Notes under the pieces: generated by a model
Databases searched by the model: none
Told to the model about the DNA's origin: nothing
What the model saw: the letters and a program-made list of their open reading frames with translations, nothing else
Origin: Sphingopyxis sp. CCNWLW2
Lineage (GTDB): Bacteria; Pseudomonadota; Alphaproteobacteria; Sphingomonadales; Sphingomonadaceae
Reading direction: 5' to 3'
Assembly: GCF_037095755.1 (NCBI RefSeq)
Contig: NZ_JBAWKJ010000002.1
Coordinates: 310,001-374,000 of the forward strand
Length of the DNA stretch: 64,000 nucleotides
Shown here: piece after piece, positions 16,747 to 27,138 of the stretch
Numbering within the stretch: position 1 is the stretch's first letter
Layout: every line of letters begins with the position of its first letter
Program-made: the position numbers and the translations under genes

Positions 16747-17184
16747 ATGCTCTTCGTCCACCGCCCGTCCTGTATCAAGCGGTTGCTGATCATCGAGGAT
16801 GATCCGCTGACCGCGTTCGACAATGAGCACACGCTGAAACTCGGCGGGTACGACATCGTCGCAACGGTCGATTCGGGCGAGGCCGCGGTGGCGATCATGG
16901 CCGCCGAGCCGATCGATGCGATCGTTCTGGACCTTGGCCTTGCAGGACATATGACGGGGCGTGAAGTCGCCCGGCTGGCGCGCGATCGCGGCATCGCAGT
17001 GCTGCTGGTGACCGGCCAATGTCCCGAGGACGGCGCCGACATTGCGGTCGCCTGCCTCGGCAAGCCGCACAGTGCGTCGGCGCTCGTCGCGGCGCTGCGC
17101 GCGGTCGAGACGATGGCGTGCAAGAATCAGGCGCCGCGCAAGGTCAGCGGCCTCACCACCTTCTGGCGCCCCGCTGCGGCGTGA
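16747..17184 (+). CDS. Single-domain response regulator
   Basis: A 145-aa receiver-domain protein without an output domain. The acidic pocket is in LLIIEDDPLTAFD, the phosphoacceptor Asp in DAIVLDLGLAG, the Thr in VLLVTGQ and the Lys in CLGKP. The ATG at 16747 has AAGGGAG six bases upstream; the frame extends 35 codons further, but these residues are not receiver-like. A 25-residue tail ending SGLTTFWRP follows the receiver. Such stand-alone receivers in alphaproteobacteria often work in phosphorelays with HWE or HisKA2 kinases; no kinase lies nearby. Divergent from rluB. Confidence 0.85.
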   Translation: MLFVHRPSCIKRLLIIEDDPLTAFDNEHTLKLGGYDIVATVDSGEAAVAIMAAEPIDAIVLDLGLAGHMTGREVARLARDRGIAVLLVTGQCPEDGADIAVACLGKPHSASALVAALRAVETMACKNQAPRKVSGLTTFWRPAAA

Positions 17185-17305
17185 GATGCGACGGACCGAC
17201 CACGCACGGCGGATCGACAGCCAATTAGCCGCTTCCAATTTGTCCCCAACGCTTTAGGCCAAGATATGACCGGCCGCGGCCTGTCACAGGTCAAAAAGGG
17301 GGAAT

Positions 17306-19018
17306 ATGATGGCGACAGATGCGGCGATGCCGGCACCGAAGGGGTGGCGCGACAGTCTGCGGCCCTATCTGGAGCCCGCACCCCTGGCCGCGCTGTTTCT
17401 TGGCATATCGTCGGGGTTCCCGTTCGCGATGATCGGCGCGACGCTGACGACACGGCTCGCACAGGACGGGATCGAGAAGTCTTCCGTCACCGCCTTTGCG
17501 CTGACTTTTCTCGCCTATAATCTGAAATGGGCGTGGGCCCCCGCGATCGACCGATTTCGCATCCCCATCCTCGGGCGGATCGGCCAGCGGCGATCGTGGC
17601 TGATCCTTGTCGGCGCGCTTGTTTTCGTCGCTGTATCGGTGCTGGGCAATCTCGATCCGAAGGCTTCGCTGGCGGTCGTCGCGCTCGCGGCGATCGCGGT
17701 CGGGCTCGCCGGCGCGACCTATGACATCGTGATCGACGCCTATCGAATCGAACTGCTGGCGCCCGAACAATTGGGTACGGGGTCGGGCATGTCGCAATAT
17801 GGCTGGCGCATCGGTGCGGCGGTGGCGGGCGCCCTGGCATTGGTCGTCGCCGAACGCGCCGGTTGGGGCGTTGCCTATATGGTGTGCGCGGCGCTGGTCC
17901 TCCCGGCAATCATCACGGGGTTGGTGATGGGCGAGCCCGAACGCAAGATTGAGCGCCATTGGCCGGCGTTCCTGTCGCGTGCCCACTACGCGCTCTTCAT
18001 TGGCAGCTTCCCGGTCGCGTTTCTGATCGCGCGGCAGATCGACCTATGGCTCGGCGTCGACATCCTGACGCTGATGGTCCTGGTCGGATATTTGTTCCCG
18101 CTGTTCGACCTGAGTGCCCGGCGCGCCCGCGACATCGGGTGGAACGGGCACATCAACTGGATCATCGCGCTGCCGGCGCTGGCGTTGGTCGCCGTGCTGG
18201 CGGCGGATTGGGGGACGATCGCGGCCTATGTCGGGTCGACGCTTCTTTGGGTCGTCCTTGCCGTTGGCGCGCTCGTCATCGGGGCGCTGGTCGCGCTGCC
18301 GACCAAATCGCGCGAAGGGCAGGCCGCCGACAAGGGCGCCGTCGGGCCGCTGGCGGAATTTTTCTCGCGCGAGGGGGCGATCCTGATCCTCTTCTTCCTG
18401 CTGCTCCACAAGATCGGCGACACGCTCGCCAACCTGACCTTCCGGCTCTTGTTCGAGGATCTCGGCTACACCAACGACGAAATCGCCTTTTACGATGTCG
18501 GCCTGGGGTTCTGGGCGTTGCTCGCCGGGGTGTTCGTCGGCGGGATCATCTACGCGCGGCTCGGTATGAAAAAGTCGGTGTTACTCAGCCTTGTCCTGAT
18601 GGCGATTTCGAATTTCAGCTTTGCGGGCCTTGCCGCCGCCGGGCACAGCAATTGGGGCATGGCCGGCGCGATCGGGTTCGAGAATTTTGCCAGCGGGATC
18701 GGCGGCGTCTGCGTTGTCGCCTATCTGTCGGCGCTCGCCGATCTGCGCTTTACCGCGACCCACTTTGCGCTCTTCTCGGCCGCTGCGAGTATCCTCGGGC
18801 GGTTCCTCACCGGGACCAGCGCGGGCAAGCTGATCGAACAGTTCGGCTATGTCGATTTCTATCTGCTGACCACCGCTTTGGCGGTTCCCGGAATCCTGAT
18901 CTTCTGGTGGATGATGCGGTCGGGGCTCGTCGATCGCTCGATCGGTACGGCGGGCGAGGTCGAGATACCCGAGGCATCGCCTCAGGCCGTCAGTCCGGAA
19001 ACTGCAGGTTCGCGCTGA
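17306..19018 (+). CDS. ampG: AmpG-like muropeptide permease (MFS)
   Basis: A 570-aa membrane protein with about 14 hydrophobic segments. AmpG signatures include LAALFLGISSGFPFAMIGATL near the N-terminus, AFALTFLAYNLKWAWAP and AYRIELLAPEQLGTGSGMSQYGWR. AmpG imports anhydro-muropeptides for cell-wall recycling. It is longer than the E. coli protein (491 aa), as is common in alphaproteobacteria. The second of two adjacent ATGs (17309) is equally possible. The 3' end overlaps the convergent folC by 29 bases. Confidence 0.88.
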   Translation: MMATDAAMPAPKGWRDSLRPYLEPAPLAALFLGISSGFPFAMIGATLTTRLAQDGIEKSSVTAFALTFLAYNLKWAWAPAIDRFRIPILGRIGQRRSWLILVGALVFVAVSVLGNLDPKASLAVVALAAIAVGLAGATYDIVIDAYRIELLAPEQLGTGSGMSQYGWRIGAAVAGALALVVAERAGWGVAYMVCAALVLPAIITGLVMGEPERKIERHWPAFLSRAHYALFIGSFPVAFLIARQIDLWLGVDILTLMVLVGYLFPLFDLSARRARDIGWNGHINWIIALPALALVAVLAADWGTIAAYVGSTLLWVVLAVGALVIGALVALPTKSREGQAADKGAVGPLAEFFSREGAILILFFLLLHKIGDTLANLTFRLLFEDLGYTNDEIAFYDVGLGFWALLAGVFVGGIIYARLGMKKSVLLSLVLMAISNFSFAGLAAAGHSNWGMAGAIGFENFASGIGGVCVVAYLSALADLRFTATHFALFSAAASILGRFLTGTSAGKLIEQFGYVDFYLLTTALAVPGILIFWWMMRSGLVDRSIGTAGEVEIPEASPQAVSPETAGSR

Positions 19019-20306
19019 GCACTTCGCCGGCGAGATAGAGCGAGCCCGCGATCAGGACAATTTCGCGTGCCGGATCGACTGTAAGATCGCCCAGCGCGTC
19101 GGCAACCGAAGCGGCCGCCTTTGCATCGGCGCCAAACGCGGCGGCGCCATGATGCTCGTGCCCCGGAACAGGGACGACGGTCAGACTGGCGAGGCGTTCG
19201 GCCAGCGGCGCGACGATCGCTGCCGGGTCCTTGTTCGCGAGCATGCCGGTGATCAGGTGGACGCGCCGCGGCTCGGTGGCGAACTGGCGTGCGAGCGCGA
19301 GCCCGGCGTCGACATTATGCGCGCCGTCGAGCCAGATTTCGGTGCCGCCGGGCAACAGTGCGGCGAGGGGGCCGGTGCCGAGGCGCTGCATGCGGGCAGG
19401 CCAAAAGGCGCCCGCGACGCCGCGAGCGATCGCTTCGTCGGTCGGCTGCGAGCCGGGCGCGAGGCGCAGCATCGCGATGGCGAGCCCGGCGTTGCGCATC
19501 TGGTGCGGCCCGGCCATGCGCGGACGCATCGGCTCTGCGACCGAACCCAGTTTCGAGGTCCAGCGAAAGCTGTCGCCGTTGGCCTCTATCGTCCACCCGT
19601 TCCCTTCGGGAAATAGCGTGGCGCCGACAGAGGCGACCTTGGCGGCGATAATGTCGCGCACGCCCGGCGGATAGTCGAACGTTGCGACGGGCGTGTCGGC
19701 TTTGATGATACCCGCCTTTTCCCACGCGATGCGTATCGCCGGATCGTCGGGCGTTCCCGTTTCGGGAGCGAGCAGGAAGGCTTCATGGTCGATGCCGAGC
19801 GAGGCGATGCCGCAGACCGCCGGCGGCGGAATGATGTTGGTCGCGTCGAGCCGTCCGCCGAGGCCCACCTCGATGATGCAATCGTCGGCGGGAATGCGCG
19901 CGAAGGCGAGGAAGGCAGCGGCGGTGGTGACTTCGAAGAAGCTGGCTTGCAGGTCGGCCGCCTCGTCAAGCACTTCTTCGAGCAAGGCGGCGAGCAGCGT
20001 GTCGTCGATCAGCGTTCCGGCGAGGCGGATGCGTTCGTTGAAGCGCACGAGGTGCGGGCTGGTGTAAGCGTGGACGTGCCGTCCGCTCGCCTCGAGGATC
20101 GCGCGGAGGTAGGCGCAGGTCGATCCCTTGCCGTTGGTGCCCGCAACATGGAAGGTGCGCGGGAGCTGGAGCTGCGGGTTGCCGAGGCGCGCGCAAAGTT
20201 CGGCGATGCGCTCCAACCCGAGGATGTCGCGGCCTGGCGACAGGGCTGCGAGGCGATCGAGTTGTGTTTGAACCGCGGGGTCTGAGCTATGGGCGTGGTC
20301 GGGCAT
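18990..20306 (-). CDS. folC: Bifunctional folylpolyglutamate/dihydrofolate synthase
   Basis: A 438-aa Mur-ligase-fold enzyme that adds glutamate to dihydropteroate and to reduced folates. The ATP-binding loop is FHVAGTNGKGSTCAYLR, followed by TSPHLVRFNERIR and EVGLGGRLDATN; the C-terminal domain has IWLDGAHNVDAG. ATG 20306 gives the usual N-terminus; an upstream in-frame ATG at 20345 is possible. It follows accD in the trp-acc-fol series on the minus strand, separated by about 150 bases containing two palindromes. This order is common in alphaproteobacteria. Confidence 0.95.
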   Translation of the reverse strand: MPDHAHSSDPAVQTQLDRLAALSPGRDILGLERIAELCARLGNPQLQLPRTFHVAGTNGKGSTCAYLRAILEASGRHVHAYTSPHLVRFNERIRLAGTLIDDTLLAALLEEVLDEAADLQASFFEVTTAAAFLAFARIPADDCIIEVGLGGRLDATNIIPPPAVCGIASLGIDHEAFLLAPETGTPDDPAIRIAWEKAGIIKADTPVATFDYPPGVRDIIAAKVASVGATLFPEGNGWTIEANGDSFRWTSKLGSVAEPMRPRMAGPHQMRNAGLAIAMLRLAPGSQPTDEAIARGVAGAFWPARMQRLGTGPLAALLPGGTEIWLDGAHNVDAGLALARQFATEPRRVHLITGMLANKDPAAIVAPLAERLASLTVVPVPGHEHHGAAAFGADAKAAASVADALGDLTVDPAREIVLIAGSLYLAGEVLSANLQFPD

Positions 20307-20351
20307 GGTCGTAGCTCGATTAGAGGAAAGCAGCATCCCCATCATCCGTCA

Positions 20352-20416
20352 TGCCGGGCCTGACCCGGCACCCGCCTTTTCCTTCAAGAAAGGCAGGCCC
20401 CGGATCAAGTCCGGGG
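20352..20416. repeat. Pair of intergenic palindromes (type A)
   Basis: Two imperfectly spaced palindromes: TGCCGGGCCTGACCCGGCA (20352-20370) and CCCCGGATCAAGTCCGGGG (20398-20416), each a 7-bp stem with a 5-nt loop. They lie between accD and folC. The second is, in reverse orientation, one mismatch from a palindrome at 62313-62331. The pair looks like a dispersed REP-like element that could act as mRNA stabiliser or terminator. Confidence 0.75.
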
Positions 20417-20456
20417 TGACGAGAAAGAGAGCTCGCGTTCCGTTGCGACGGTCTGT

Positions 20457-21308
20457 TCAGGCCGCCTTCTCTGGCGCCAGATAACCGATCAGACGGCCCA
20501 ATGTTTCGGGCAATTCCTTGCGATGCACGACCATGTCGATCATCCCGTGATCGAGCAGATATTCGGCGCGCTGGAAGCCTTCGGGCAGTTTTTCGCGGAT
20601 CGTATTCTCGATCACGCGCTGGCCCGCGAAGCCGATCAGCGCCTTGGGTTCGCTGATCTGGATGTCGCCGAGCATCGCATAGCTGGCGGTGACGCCGCCG
20701 GTCGTCGGATCGGTGAGCAGCACGATATAGGGCAAGCCGGCGCGGCGCAGGCGCGCGAGCGCGACGGTGGCCCGGGGCATCTGCATCAGCGACAGCGTGC
20801 CTTCCTGCATGCGCGCTCCGCCCGCGGCAGTGATCGCGATATAGGGAACCCCGCGCCGGATCGCATCCTCGACGCCTGCGACGAAAGCCTCACCCACGGC
20901 GACGCCCATCGAGCCGCCCATGAAGGCGAAGTCCTGCACGCCGATCACCACACCCTGACCCGAGATGCGGCCAAACGCATTCTGGTAGGCGTCGCGGTCG
21001 CCGGTCTGCGTCCGCGCGGCCTTGATGCGGTCGACATATTTCTTGGTATCGCGAAACTTCAGCGGATCCTCGGGCGCCGCAGGCGCAGCGATCATCTCGT
21101 GAATTCCGCCGTCGAACAACTGCGCGAAACGTTCGGTCGCGCCGATGCGGTCGTGATGGTCGCAGCGCGGGCAGACGTTGAGATTGTCTTCCCATTCCTT
21201 GACGAACACCATCTGCTGGCACTGGCGGCATTTGTGCCAGAGATTGTCGGCGGTGTCGCGCTTGGCACCGAAGGGCAGGGCGTTGCGAACGCGGTCGAGC
21301 CAGCTCAT
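20457..21308 (-). CDS. accD: Acetyl-CoA carboxylase carboxyltransferase subunit beta
   Basis: A 283-aa subunit that, with AccA, transfers the carboxyl group from biotin to acetyl-CoA to make malonyl-CoA. The N-terminal zinc ribbon is [17 protein letters not shown] followed by CPRCDHH, four cysteines in the expected spacing. The crotonase-like core includes [13 protein letters not shown] and [16 protein letters not shown]. The ATG overlaps the trpA stop (ATGA), coupling fatty-acid and tryptophan genes translationally, a known alphaproteobacterial arrangement. Confidence 0.97.
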   Translation of the reverse strand: MSWLDRVRNALPFGAKRDTADNLWHKCRQCQQMVFVKEWEDNLNVCPRCDHHDRIGATERFAQLFDGGIHEMIAAPAAPEDPLKFRDTKKYVDRIKAARTQTGDRDAYQNAFGRISGQGVVIGVQDFAFMGGSMGVAVGEAFVAGVEDAIRRGVPYIAITAAGGARMQEGTLSLMQMPRATVALARLRRAGLPYIVLLTDPTTGGVTASYAMLGDIQISEPKALIGFAGQRVIENTIREKLPEGFQRAEYLLDHGMIDMVVHRKELPETLGRLIGYLAPEKAA

Positions 21309-22096
21309 GCGGCGATCTCCTTTGCGCCGTGAATAGCATCGGCGAGTAAGCGGGTGAAGGCTTCGACATGCGGCGCCGCGGCGTCGCCATGCTCGGCGAT
21401 GATGTCGATGAAGGCTGAGCCGACGACGACGCCGTCGGCGACCTTCGCTATCTCGGCCGCCTGTGCGGGGGTGCGGACGCCGAAGCCGACCGCGACGGGC
21501 AGGTCGGTCGCGGCCTTGAGGCGCGCAACGGCTTCGTCGATGCTCGCCTGCGCCGCTTGTTGCTGGCCGGTGATGCCTGCGACCGAGACATAATAAAGGA
21601 AACCACCCGCGCCATCGAGCACGGCGGGCAAGCGCGCGGGATCGGTGGTCGGGGTCGCAAGACGGATGAGGTCAACGCCCGCGGAGCGAAGGCTCGGGCC
21701 GAGTTCGGCGTCCTCCTCTGACGGAATGTCGACACAGATCACGCCATCTACGCCGGCCTTGGCGCATTCGGCGGCGAACCAGTCGCCGCCGCGGATCGTC
21801 ATCGGATTGGCATAGCCCATCAGGACGAGTGGGGTATCGCGATGACGCTGGCGGAAAGCCGACGCGATCGCGAAGATGTCCGCGGTTGTCGTGCCCTTGG
21901 CGAGGCTGCGCAAATTTGCGGCCTGAATTGCGGGGCCATCGGCCATCGGGTCGGTGAAGGGCATGCCGAGTTCGATCACATCGGCGCCCCCCGCGACGAG
22001 CGCGTCGAGGTTCGCGGCGGTGTCGCCGTCGCCTGCGGTGATGAAGGCAACGAGCGCCGGGCGCGGCTTGGCGAAGGTGGCAGCGAAGCGGGTCAA
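21305..22096 (-). CDS. trpA: Tryptophan synthase alpha subunit
   Basis: A 263-aa TIM barrel that cleaves indole-3-glycerol phosphate to indole, which passes to TrpB. Visible features are [12 protein letters not shown], the catalytic Glu in [20 protein letters not shown] and Asp in [10 protein letters not shown], and the phosphate-binding [11 protein letters not shown] start at TTG 22096, which has GGAAG seven bases upstream, overlaps the stop of the preceding small gene (TTGA), and leads directly into TRFAATF; the frame extends 24 codons further without family similarity. Confidence 0.95.
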   Translation of the reverse strand: MTRFAATFAKPRPALVAFITAGDGDTAANLDALVAGGADVIELGMPFTDPMADGPAIQAANLRSLAKGTTTADIFAIASAFRQRHRDTPLVLMGYANPMTIRGGDWFAAECAKAGVDGVICVDIPSEEDAELGPSLRSAGVDLIRLATPTTDPARLPAVLDGAGGFLYYVSVAGITGQQQAAQASIDEAVARLKAATDLPVAVGFGVRTPAQAAEIAKVADGVVVGSAFIDIIAEHGDAAAPHVEAFTRLLADAIHGAKEIAA

Positions 22097-22287
22097 ACCG
22101 ACTTCTTCCGGAAAGCGGCCTGGTCGATGAATACGAACAACAGCGAGACCAGAACGACGACCACCCACGACGGCGACTGAAACCGGTCGCCCAGACCAAA
22201 GATTTTGCTGATCAGCGGAAAGCCGAGAGCCTGAACGGCAGCGGCGATCAGAAAGACGATGATCGCACGGCGATGATTGAGCTTCAC
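22093..22287 (-). CDS. Small two-helix membrane protein between trpB and trpA
   Basis: A 64-aa protein I do not recognise. Two hydrophobic stretches, [19 protein letters not shown] and [20 protein letters not shown], would form a helical hairpin, with basic residues at both ends (MKLNHRR and FRKKSV) suggesting cytoplasmic termini. The GTG start overlaps the trpB stop (GTGA) and its stop overlaps the trpA TTG start (TTGA), so it sits in the translationally coupled chain and is very likely expressed. Its connection to tryptophan synthesis, if any, is unknown. Confidence 0.72.
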   Translation of the reverse strand: MKLNHRRAIIVFLIAAAVQALGFPLISKIFGLGDRFQSPSWVVVVLVSLLFVFIDQAAFRKKSV

Positions 22288-23495
22288 AGTTTCACTCCCA
22301 AAGCTTCGGCCACGGTGAAGATATCCTTGTCGCCGCGGCCCGAGCAGTTGACGATGATCACCTTGTCCTTGCCCATCGTCGGCGCGATGCGTTCGGCGGC
22401 GGCGATCGCGTGCGCGCTTTCGAGCGCGGGGATGATGCCTTCGAGTTTGGTGAGCTTCTGGAAGCTCGCAAGCGCTTCGTCGTCGGTGACGGGTTCATAG
22501 CGCACGCGGCCGATTTCATGGAGCCAGCTATGTTCGGGGCCGATGCCCGGATAGTCGAGTCCCGCCGAGATGCTGTGAGCCTCGGTGATCTGGCCGTCCT
22601 CGTCCTGCAGCAGATAGGTCTTGTTGCCGTGAAGAATGCCCGGGCGCCCGCCCGCAAGGCTGGCGGCGTGCTTCTTGTCGAGCCCTTCGCCCGCGGCTTC
22701 GACGCCGACGATCTCGACATCGGCGTCGTCGAGGAACGGATGGAACAGGCCGATCGCGTTCGATCCGCCGCCGACGGGGGCGATCAGCATGTCGGGAAGG
22801 CGTCCCTCGGCTTCGAGAATCTGTTCCTTCGCTTCGTCTCCGATCACCGACTGAAAATCGCGAACAAGCTCGGGATAGGGGTGCGGGCCCGCCACGGTGC
22901 CAATGATGTAGAAGGTGTCGTGGACGTTCGCGACCCAGTGGCGCAGCGCCTCGTTCATCGCATCCTTGAGCGTCTTCGCGCCGCTCTCGACCGCGACGAC
23001 TTCGGCGCCGAGCAGCTTCATGCGGAAGACGTTCGGCTGTTGCCGCGCGACGTCGACCGCGCCCATGAAGATCGTGCAGGGCAGGCCGAACAGCGCCGCG
23101 ACGGTCGCGGTTGCGACGCCGTGCTGGCCGGCGCCGGTTTCGGCGATGATCTTCGTCTTGCCCATGCGCTTGGCGAGCAGGATCTGGCCGATGCAATTGT
23201 TGATCTTGTGCGCGCCGGTGTGGTTGAGATCCTCGCGCTTGAGGTAAATCTTTGCGCCGCCAAGATGCTCGGTCAGCCGCTCGGCGAACCACAGCGGGCT
23301 GGGGCGCCCGACATAATGCTTCAGCAGATAGTCGAACTCGGCCTTGAACGTGGGATCGGCTTGCGCCGCGCGATAGTGACGCTCGAGATCGAGGATCAGC
23401 GGCATCAGCGTTTCGGCGACATAGCGGCCGCCGAACTGGCCGAAATGGCCGCGTTCGTCGGGTCCGGAGCGGAGGCTGTTGGGTAAGTCGGTCAT
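22284..23495 (-). CDS. trpB: Tryptophan synthase beta subunit
   Basis: A 403-aa PLP enzyme condensing indole with serine. The PLP lysine lies in [16 protein letters not shown], the Glu of [12 protein letters not shown] follows, and the phosphate-binding loop is [13 protein letters not shown]. The N-terminus [15 protein letters not shown] is typical. The length is normal. The ATG overlaps the trpF stop (ATGA), and its own stop overlaps the GTG of the small membrane gene. Confidence 0.98.
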   Translation of the reverse strand: MTDLPNSLRSGPDERGHFGQFGGRYVAETLMPLILDLERHYRAAQADPTFKAEFDYLLKHYVGRPSPLWFAERLTEHLGGAKIYLKREDLNHTGAHKINNCIGQILLAKRMGKTKIIAETGAGQHGVATATVAALFGLPCTIFMGAVDVARQQPNVFRMKLLGAEVVAVESGAKTLKDAMNEALRHWVANVHDTFYIIGTVAGPHPYPELVRDFQSVIGDEAKEQILEAEGRLPDMLIAPVGGGSNAIGLFHPFLDDADVEIVGVEAAGEGLDKKHAASLAGGRPGILHGNKTYLLQDEDGQITEAHSISAGLDYPGIGPEHSWLHEIGRVRYEPVTDDEALASFQKLTKLEGIIPALESAHAIAAAERIAPTMGKDKVIIVNCSGRGDKDIFTVAEALGVKL

Positions 23496-24124
23496 CGGCC
23501 CGCCGCTTTAAGGAAAGCAGCGATCTTGTCCACATCCTTGACGCCCGGCGCGCTTTCGACGCCCGATGAGACGTCGACGAGCGGCGCGCCGGTCGCGGCG
23601 ATCGCTTCGGCGACATTTTCGGGGGTGAGGCCGCCCGCTATGCCCCAGTCGATGCTGTGGCGATGGTTCTTGAGCAGCGACCAGTCGAAACGCGTGCCGG
23701 TGCCGCCGGGCATGGCGGCGGCGGGGGCGTCGAACAGGATGCGGTCGGCGACGCCCTGATATTTCTGCATCCGCACGAGTGTGTCGGCGTCCTTCAGGCC
23801 GACGGCCTTCCAGACTTCCGCCGGGGTCAGCCGCTTCACAGCACCCAGCCATTCGGGCGTTTCGGTGCCGTGGAATTGGATGATGTCGGGGCGCACCATG
23901 CCGAGCGCGTCGCCGGTGAGTTGCTGCGGCGCGTTGACCAGCAGCAGCGCAACCTTGACGTTGGCCGCGCCTGCGCGCTTGCGCAGCTCGGCTGCGGTCT
24001 TGAGGTCGATGTAGCGCGGGCTTGGTTCGTAATGATTGAGACCGATATGCGTCGCGCCGTGACGGATGGCGGCATCGACCTCTTCGATCGTCTTGAGGCC
24101 GCAGATTTTGACGAGTGGGGGCAT
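23492..24124 (-). CDS. trpF: Phosphoribosylanthranilate isomerase
   Basis: A 210-aa TIM barrel catalysing the Amadori rearrangement in tryptophan synthesis. [12 protein letters not shown] carries the catalytic Cys, the catalytic Asp lies in RILFDAPA, and the phosphate-binding sequence is [14 protein letters not shown] followed by [14 protein letters not shown]. The ATG at 24124 is fixed by the family N-terminus; the open frame upstream runs through the palindrome pair and is not coding. Its stop overlaps the trpB start. Confidence 0.96.
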   Translation of the reverse strand: MPPLVKICGLKTIEEVDAAIRHGATHIGLNHYEPSPRYIDLKTAAELRKRAGAANVKVALLLVNAPQQLTGDALGMVRPDIIQFHGTETPEWLGAVKRLTPAEVWKAVGLKDADTLVRMQKYQGVADRILFDAPAAAMPGGTGTRFDWSLLKNHRHSIDWGIAGGLTPENVAEAIAATGAPLVDVSSGVESAPGVKDVDKIAAFLKAAGR

Positions 24125-24142
24125 TGTGTCTTTCCTGTCGTC

Positions 24143-24212
24143 ATCCCGGCGAAGGCCGGGATCTCCAAGGTGCGTAAGGACGCTGCGGTGAGACCCCGGC
24201 CTTCGCCGGGGT
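24143..24212. repeat. Pair of intergenic palindromes (type B)
   Basis: Two palindromes: arms ATCCCGGC/GCCGGGAT (24143-24162) and ACCCCGGC/GCCGGGGT (24193-24212), each 8 bp with a 4-nt loop (GAAG and CTTC), about 30 bases apart between pyrF and trpF. The second is nearly identical in core to the palindrome at 62369-62386. The arrangement parallels the pair between folC and accD and points to a dispersed element. Confidence 0.75.
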
Positions 24213-24224
24213 GACGGATTGGCT

Positions 24225-24899
24225 TTAAAGCGTCGCTTCGATTTCGCGGGCGGCGAGATCCGGGTCCGCCGACTGACTGATCGGGCGACCGACGACGAGG
24301 ATCGAGGCACCATCGGCCATCGCCTGCGCCGGCGTGACGACGCGTTTCTGGTCGCCGATCTTGCCGTTCGCGGGGCGGACGCCGGGGACGACGAAATAAC
24401 CGCCGGGCCACGCCTTGCGCGCCGCTTTCACTTCCTGTCCCGAACAGACGATGCCGTCGAGGCCGGCTTCGCGGGCGAGCGCCGCCAGGCGCACGACCTG
24501 ATCGTGCGGACTGCCGCCGACGCCGATGTCTTCCAGATCGGGCGCGTCGAGGCTCGTCAGCACGGTGACCGCGACGACCTTGGTGTTCGTGCCCGCCGAT
24601 GCCTTGGCCTCTTCGAGCATCGCGCGCCCCCCCGCGGCGTGGACGGTGATGATTGCCGGTTCGAGCGAGCGCAGCGCCTGGATCGCCTTGGCGACGGTGT
24701 TGGGAATGTCGTGGAGCTTAAGGTCGAGAAAGATCGGCAGGCCGAGCTTCGCCATTTCATGCACGCCATGGTGCCCGTTGGCGCAGAAGAATTCGAGGCC
24801 GAGCTTCAGCCCGCCGACATGGCGCCGCACCTTTTGCGCCAGCGTCAGCGCCGCATCGAGGTGCGTGGTGTCGATGGCGAGATAAAGCGGTGAAGTCAT
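24225..24899 (-). CDS. pyrF: Orotidine 5'-phosphate decarboxylase
   Basis: A 224-aa TIM barrel for the last step of UMP synthesis. The catalytic Lys-Asp array appears as FLDLKLHDIPNTVAKA, and the phosphate-binding end as GVRPANGKIGDQKRV and ILVVGRPISQSADP. ATG 24899 begins TSPLYLAIDTT, the expected first strand. It overlaps the stop of the lapA-like gene upstream (ATGA). About 100 bases with two palindromes separate it from trpF. Confidence 0.96.
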   Translation of the reverse strand: MTSPLYLAIDTTHLDAALTLAQKVRRHVGGLKLGLEFFCANGHHGVHEMAKLGLPIFLDLKLHDIPNTVAKAIQALRSLEPAIITVHAAGGRAMLEEAKASAGTNTKVVAVTVLTSLDAPDLEDIGVGGSPHDQVVRLAALAREAGLDGIVCSGQEVKAARKAWPGGYFVVPGVRPANGKIGDQKRVVTPAQAMADGASILVVGRPISQSADPDLAAREIEATL

Positions 24900-25237
24900 G
24901 GCTTGTCCGTGGAGAAAAGGTCGGATGGGGCGGGCGGGATGTCGTTGACCGGGGGAGTGGGCGTGACTTCGACGGGGCGGTTGGCGAGCGCGCGCAAATC
25001 GGCCGCCTGCCGCTCGCTGGCGTCGAGGCGGCGCTTCATCGACCAGCGCGAGGTGCGCAGCGCGATCCACATCGGCACGCTGCCGATCAGGAAGGCGGTG
25101 AGGATCAACACGGGTAATTTGGTGTCGAGCACCTGTCCCGGCCAGATTGTGACAGTGACCGGAATCCAGTTTGCCATCGCGAAAATGACAAGGATGGCGG
25201 TCAGCAAGACCCAGATGATCGTTCGCAGGATGCCCAC
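24896..25237 (-). CDS. LapA-domain (DUF1049) membrane protein
   Basis: A 113-aa protein with two membrane segments, LRTIIWVLLTAILVIFAMA and LPVLILTAFLIGSVPMWIAL, then a cytoplasmic basic, coiled segment (SMKRRLDASERQAADLRAL) and a Pro-rich tail. This is the LapA domain of lipopolysaccharide assembly protein A. In enterobacteria LapA works with LapB to control LpxC turnover; LapB is not in this window. The GTG start at 25237 has GGAG upstream. The stop overlaps the pyrF start, a neighbourhood often seen in alphaproteobacteria. Confidence 0.85.
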   Translation of the reverse strand: MGILRTIIWVLLTAILVIFAMANWIPVTVTIWPGQVLDTKLPVLILTAFLIGSVPMWIALRTSRWSMKRRLDASERQAADLRALANRPVEVTPTPPVNDIPPAPSDLFSTDKP

Positions 25238-25305
25238 TTCGTCTTGCTCCTCTGTCGGTCTGGCGCCGATCCTATGACAGATTGCCGCGCGATTCCAGTC
25301 CGTGG

Positions 25306-26622
<1,317 letters not shown>

Positions 26623-26680
26623 TGATTTTCCTTCCTTTTCGGGCGCCTTATCGCGGAATCCACGCGGAACCACGATGGGG

Positions 26681-26703
26681 CGCCCCGTAGCAGGGACGGG
26701 GCG
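26681..26703. other. Hairpin in the purB/EF-hand intergenic region
   Basis: A 7-bp perfect inverted repeat CGCCCCG/CGGGGCG with a 9-nt loop, followed by TTT on the plus strand, in the 199-base gap between the divergent purB and the exported-protein pair. No plus-strand gene lies immediately upstream, so a terminator role would only make sense as an attenuator. I see no known riboswitch pattern here. Confidence 0.3.
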
Positions 26704-26821
26704 TTTCGCCAAATGCCGAGGGCGCGCAACTTTGCGGAAACACGATGGGTTGCTCCCATGCCCCATCAGAAAGGCGACGGGTCGCAGTGACCATCGAAGT
26801 CGCCGTTACAGGAGAATAAAT

Positions 26822-27115
26822 GTGTTGAAACAAGTGCTTTTGATCGGCGCGGCGGCTGTCAGCTTCCCCGTTTTGGCCCAGACGACTGCCCCGGCCGAAG
26901 AGCCGGCCCCCACGACGCAGTCGCAGCCGGCGTCGACCGACACCACGGCCCCCGCGCCCGATAGCAAGCCGACGGACGAGAAGAAGCCGACGGATGAAAC
27001 GGCGCCCACCGAGGACGCGACCCCGAGCGATACGCCCCCTGCGGCTGAGCCGACCCCTCCGGCTGACCAGCCCGCACCGGATTCCGAAGAAAAGCCCGAA
27101 TCGGAACCCGAATAA
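26822..27115 (+). CDS. Exported acidic Pro/Thr-rich protein, EF-hand-less paralogue
   Basis: A 97-aa protein with a GTG start seven bases after AGGAG. The signal peptide MLKQVLLIGAAAVSFPVLAQ is almost identical to that of the next gene. The mature part is low-complexity, rich in Pro, Thr, Glu and Asp (PTDEKKPTDETAPTEDA) and strongly acidic; no folded domain is recognisable. Since the neighbour has the same signal and linker but continues into two EF-hands, this looks like a duplicate that kept only the exported linker. It is probably periplasmic or extracellular; function unknown. Confidence 0.65.
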   Translation: MLKQVLLIGAAAVSFPVLAQTTAPAEEPAPTTQSQPASTDTTAPAPDSKPTDEKKPTDETAPTEDATPSDTPPAAEPTPPADQPAPDSEEKPESEPE

Positions 27116-27138
27116 CCCCGCACACAGGAGTATAGACC

